NCBI RefSeq assembly: GCF_013410875.1 | Contig: NZ_JACCCU010000001.1 | Coordinates: forward strand, 2,845,134-2,909,133 | DNA length: 64,000 bases | Origin: Tunturiibacter empetritectus | GTDB lineage: Bacteria > Acidobacteriota > Terriglobia > Terriglobales > Acidobacteriaceae | Direction of reading: 5' to 3' | Shown: positions 63,922 to 64,000 of the stretch, in pieces | Layout: each line of letters begins with the position of its first letter | Numbering within the stretch: the stretch's first letter is position 1 | The notes under the pieces: generated by a model | Seen by the model: only the letters and a program-made list of their open reading frames with translations | Told to the model about the DNA's origin: nothing | The model's database searches: none | Translations under genes and position numbers: made by a program

Positions 63922-64000
63922 CTATCTGAGGGCTTCGACGATGAGGGCGAAGTTGAGGAAGCCGATGAAGAGCACGTCGAGTTTCTCGAACCTGGAGAAG
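63909..64000 (-). mobile_element. IS5-family (IS1031-like) insertion sequence, end only
   Basis: The element enters from the right edge. Its end is probably the GGGCGTGTTCACGC sequence next to a CTAG target-like site. It contains the 3' end of a transposase gene. The other end and the inverted repeat lie outside the window. Confidence 0.65.
63922..64000 (-). CDS. IS5-family transposase, C-terminal end
   Basis: Reading the minus strand in from the edge gives FSRFEKLDVLFIGFLNFALI then VEALR and a stop (63922-63924). This is the familiar C-terminus of IS5/IS1031-type DDE transposases. Only about 26 residues are visible, so intactness of the gene cannot be judged. Confidence 0.75.
   Translation of the reverse strand, partial: FSRFEKLDVLFIGFLNFALIVEALR

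Overview
The window reads as chromosome of a GC-rich, C-ending-codon Gram-negative soil bacterium. The gene content suggests an acidobacterium of the Terriglobia type (Terriglobus, Granulicella or Edaphobacter-like). The signs are a lone TPR secretin, ECF/anti-sigma plus Tat-metallophosphatase and cytochrome clusters, a futalosine-pathway MqnC, bactofilin and CadC-like regulators. This placement is an inference from gene families; there is no rRNA in the window.

Positions 1-49 kb look like core genome. In order they carry: a thiolase cut by the left edge; a 22-residue Lys/Ala peptide gene with its own promoter and hairpin; thiO and gltA; an exported repeat protein; a His-rich mini protein; smc; purC-cvpA; a Fis-type HTH gene and a secretin facing a PAS histidine kinase. 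Then come tRNA-Gly and tRNA-Cys, a bactofilin, ridA, a stand-alone 5'-3' exonuclease, and an ECF sigma/anti-sigma pair beside a Tat phosphoesterase and a diheme cytochrome. Next are the glpFKD operon, a methyltransferase with two glycosyltransferases, a Tat multicopper oxidase, a phospholipase C-type phosphoesterase with a YncE-like propeller, mqnC, and a LytS/LytTR two-component pair. The segment ends with an amidohydrolase, an RND efflux pair, an AraC regulator with a zinc alcohol dehydrogenase, a CAP-domain protein and tRNA-Asn.

From tRNA-Asn (49.0 kb) rightwards the sequence is accessory. A tyrosine recombinase sits directly against the tRNA, followed by an excisionase-type HTH, a LysR regulator, a VirB2/TrbC pilin gene and a ParB-like gene. 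The pilin and ParB genes are fused by a deletion, so this is the scar of an integrative conjugative element. Beyond it (54-64 kb) lie small orphan genes mixed with frameshifted or decapitated genes (VOC, YciI/DGPF, antibiotic-biosynthesis-monooxygenase and DUF2141 families), a second LytS/LytTR pair, and the end of an IS5-type insertion sequence at the right edge.

The most interesting structure I found is a dispersed ~113-bp multi-hairpin repeat between convergent genes (35.6 kb and 45.3 kb, plus an inverted partial copy at 45.2 kb). One hairpin shows compensatory changes in all three copies. In the 45.3-kb junction the repeats supply the last codons and the stop codon of both flanking genes, giving two unrelated proteins the same C-terminal tail.
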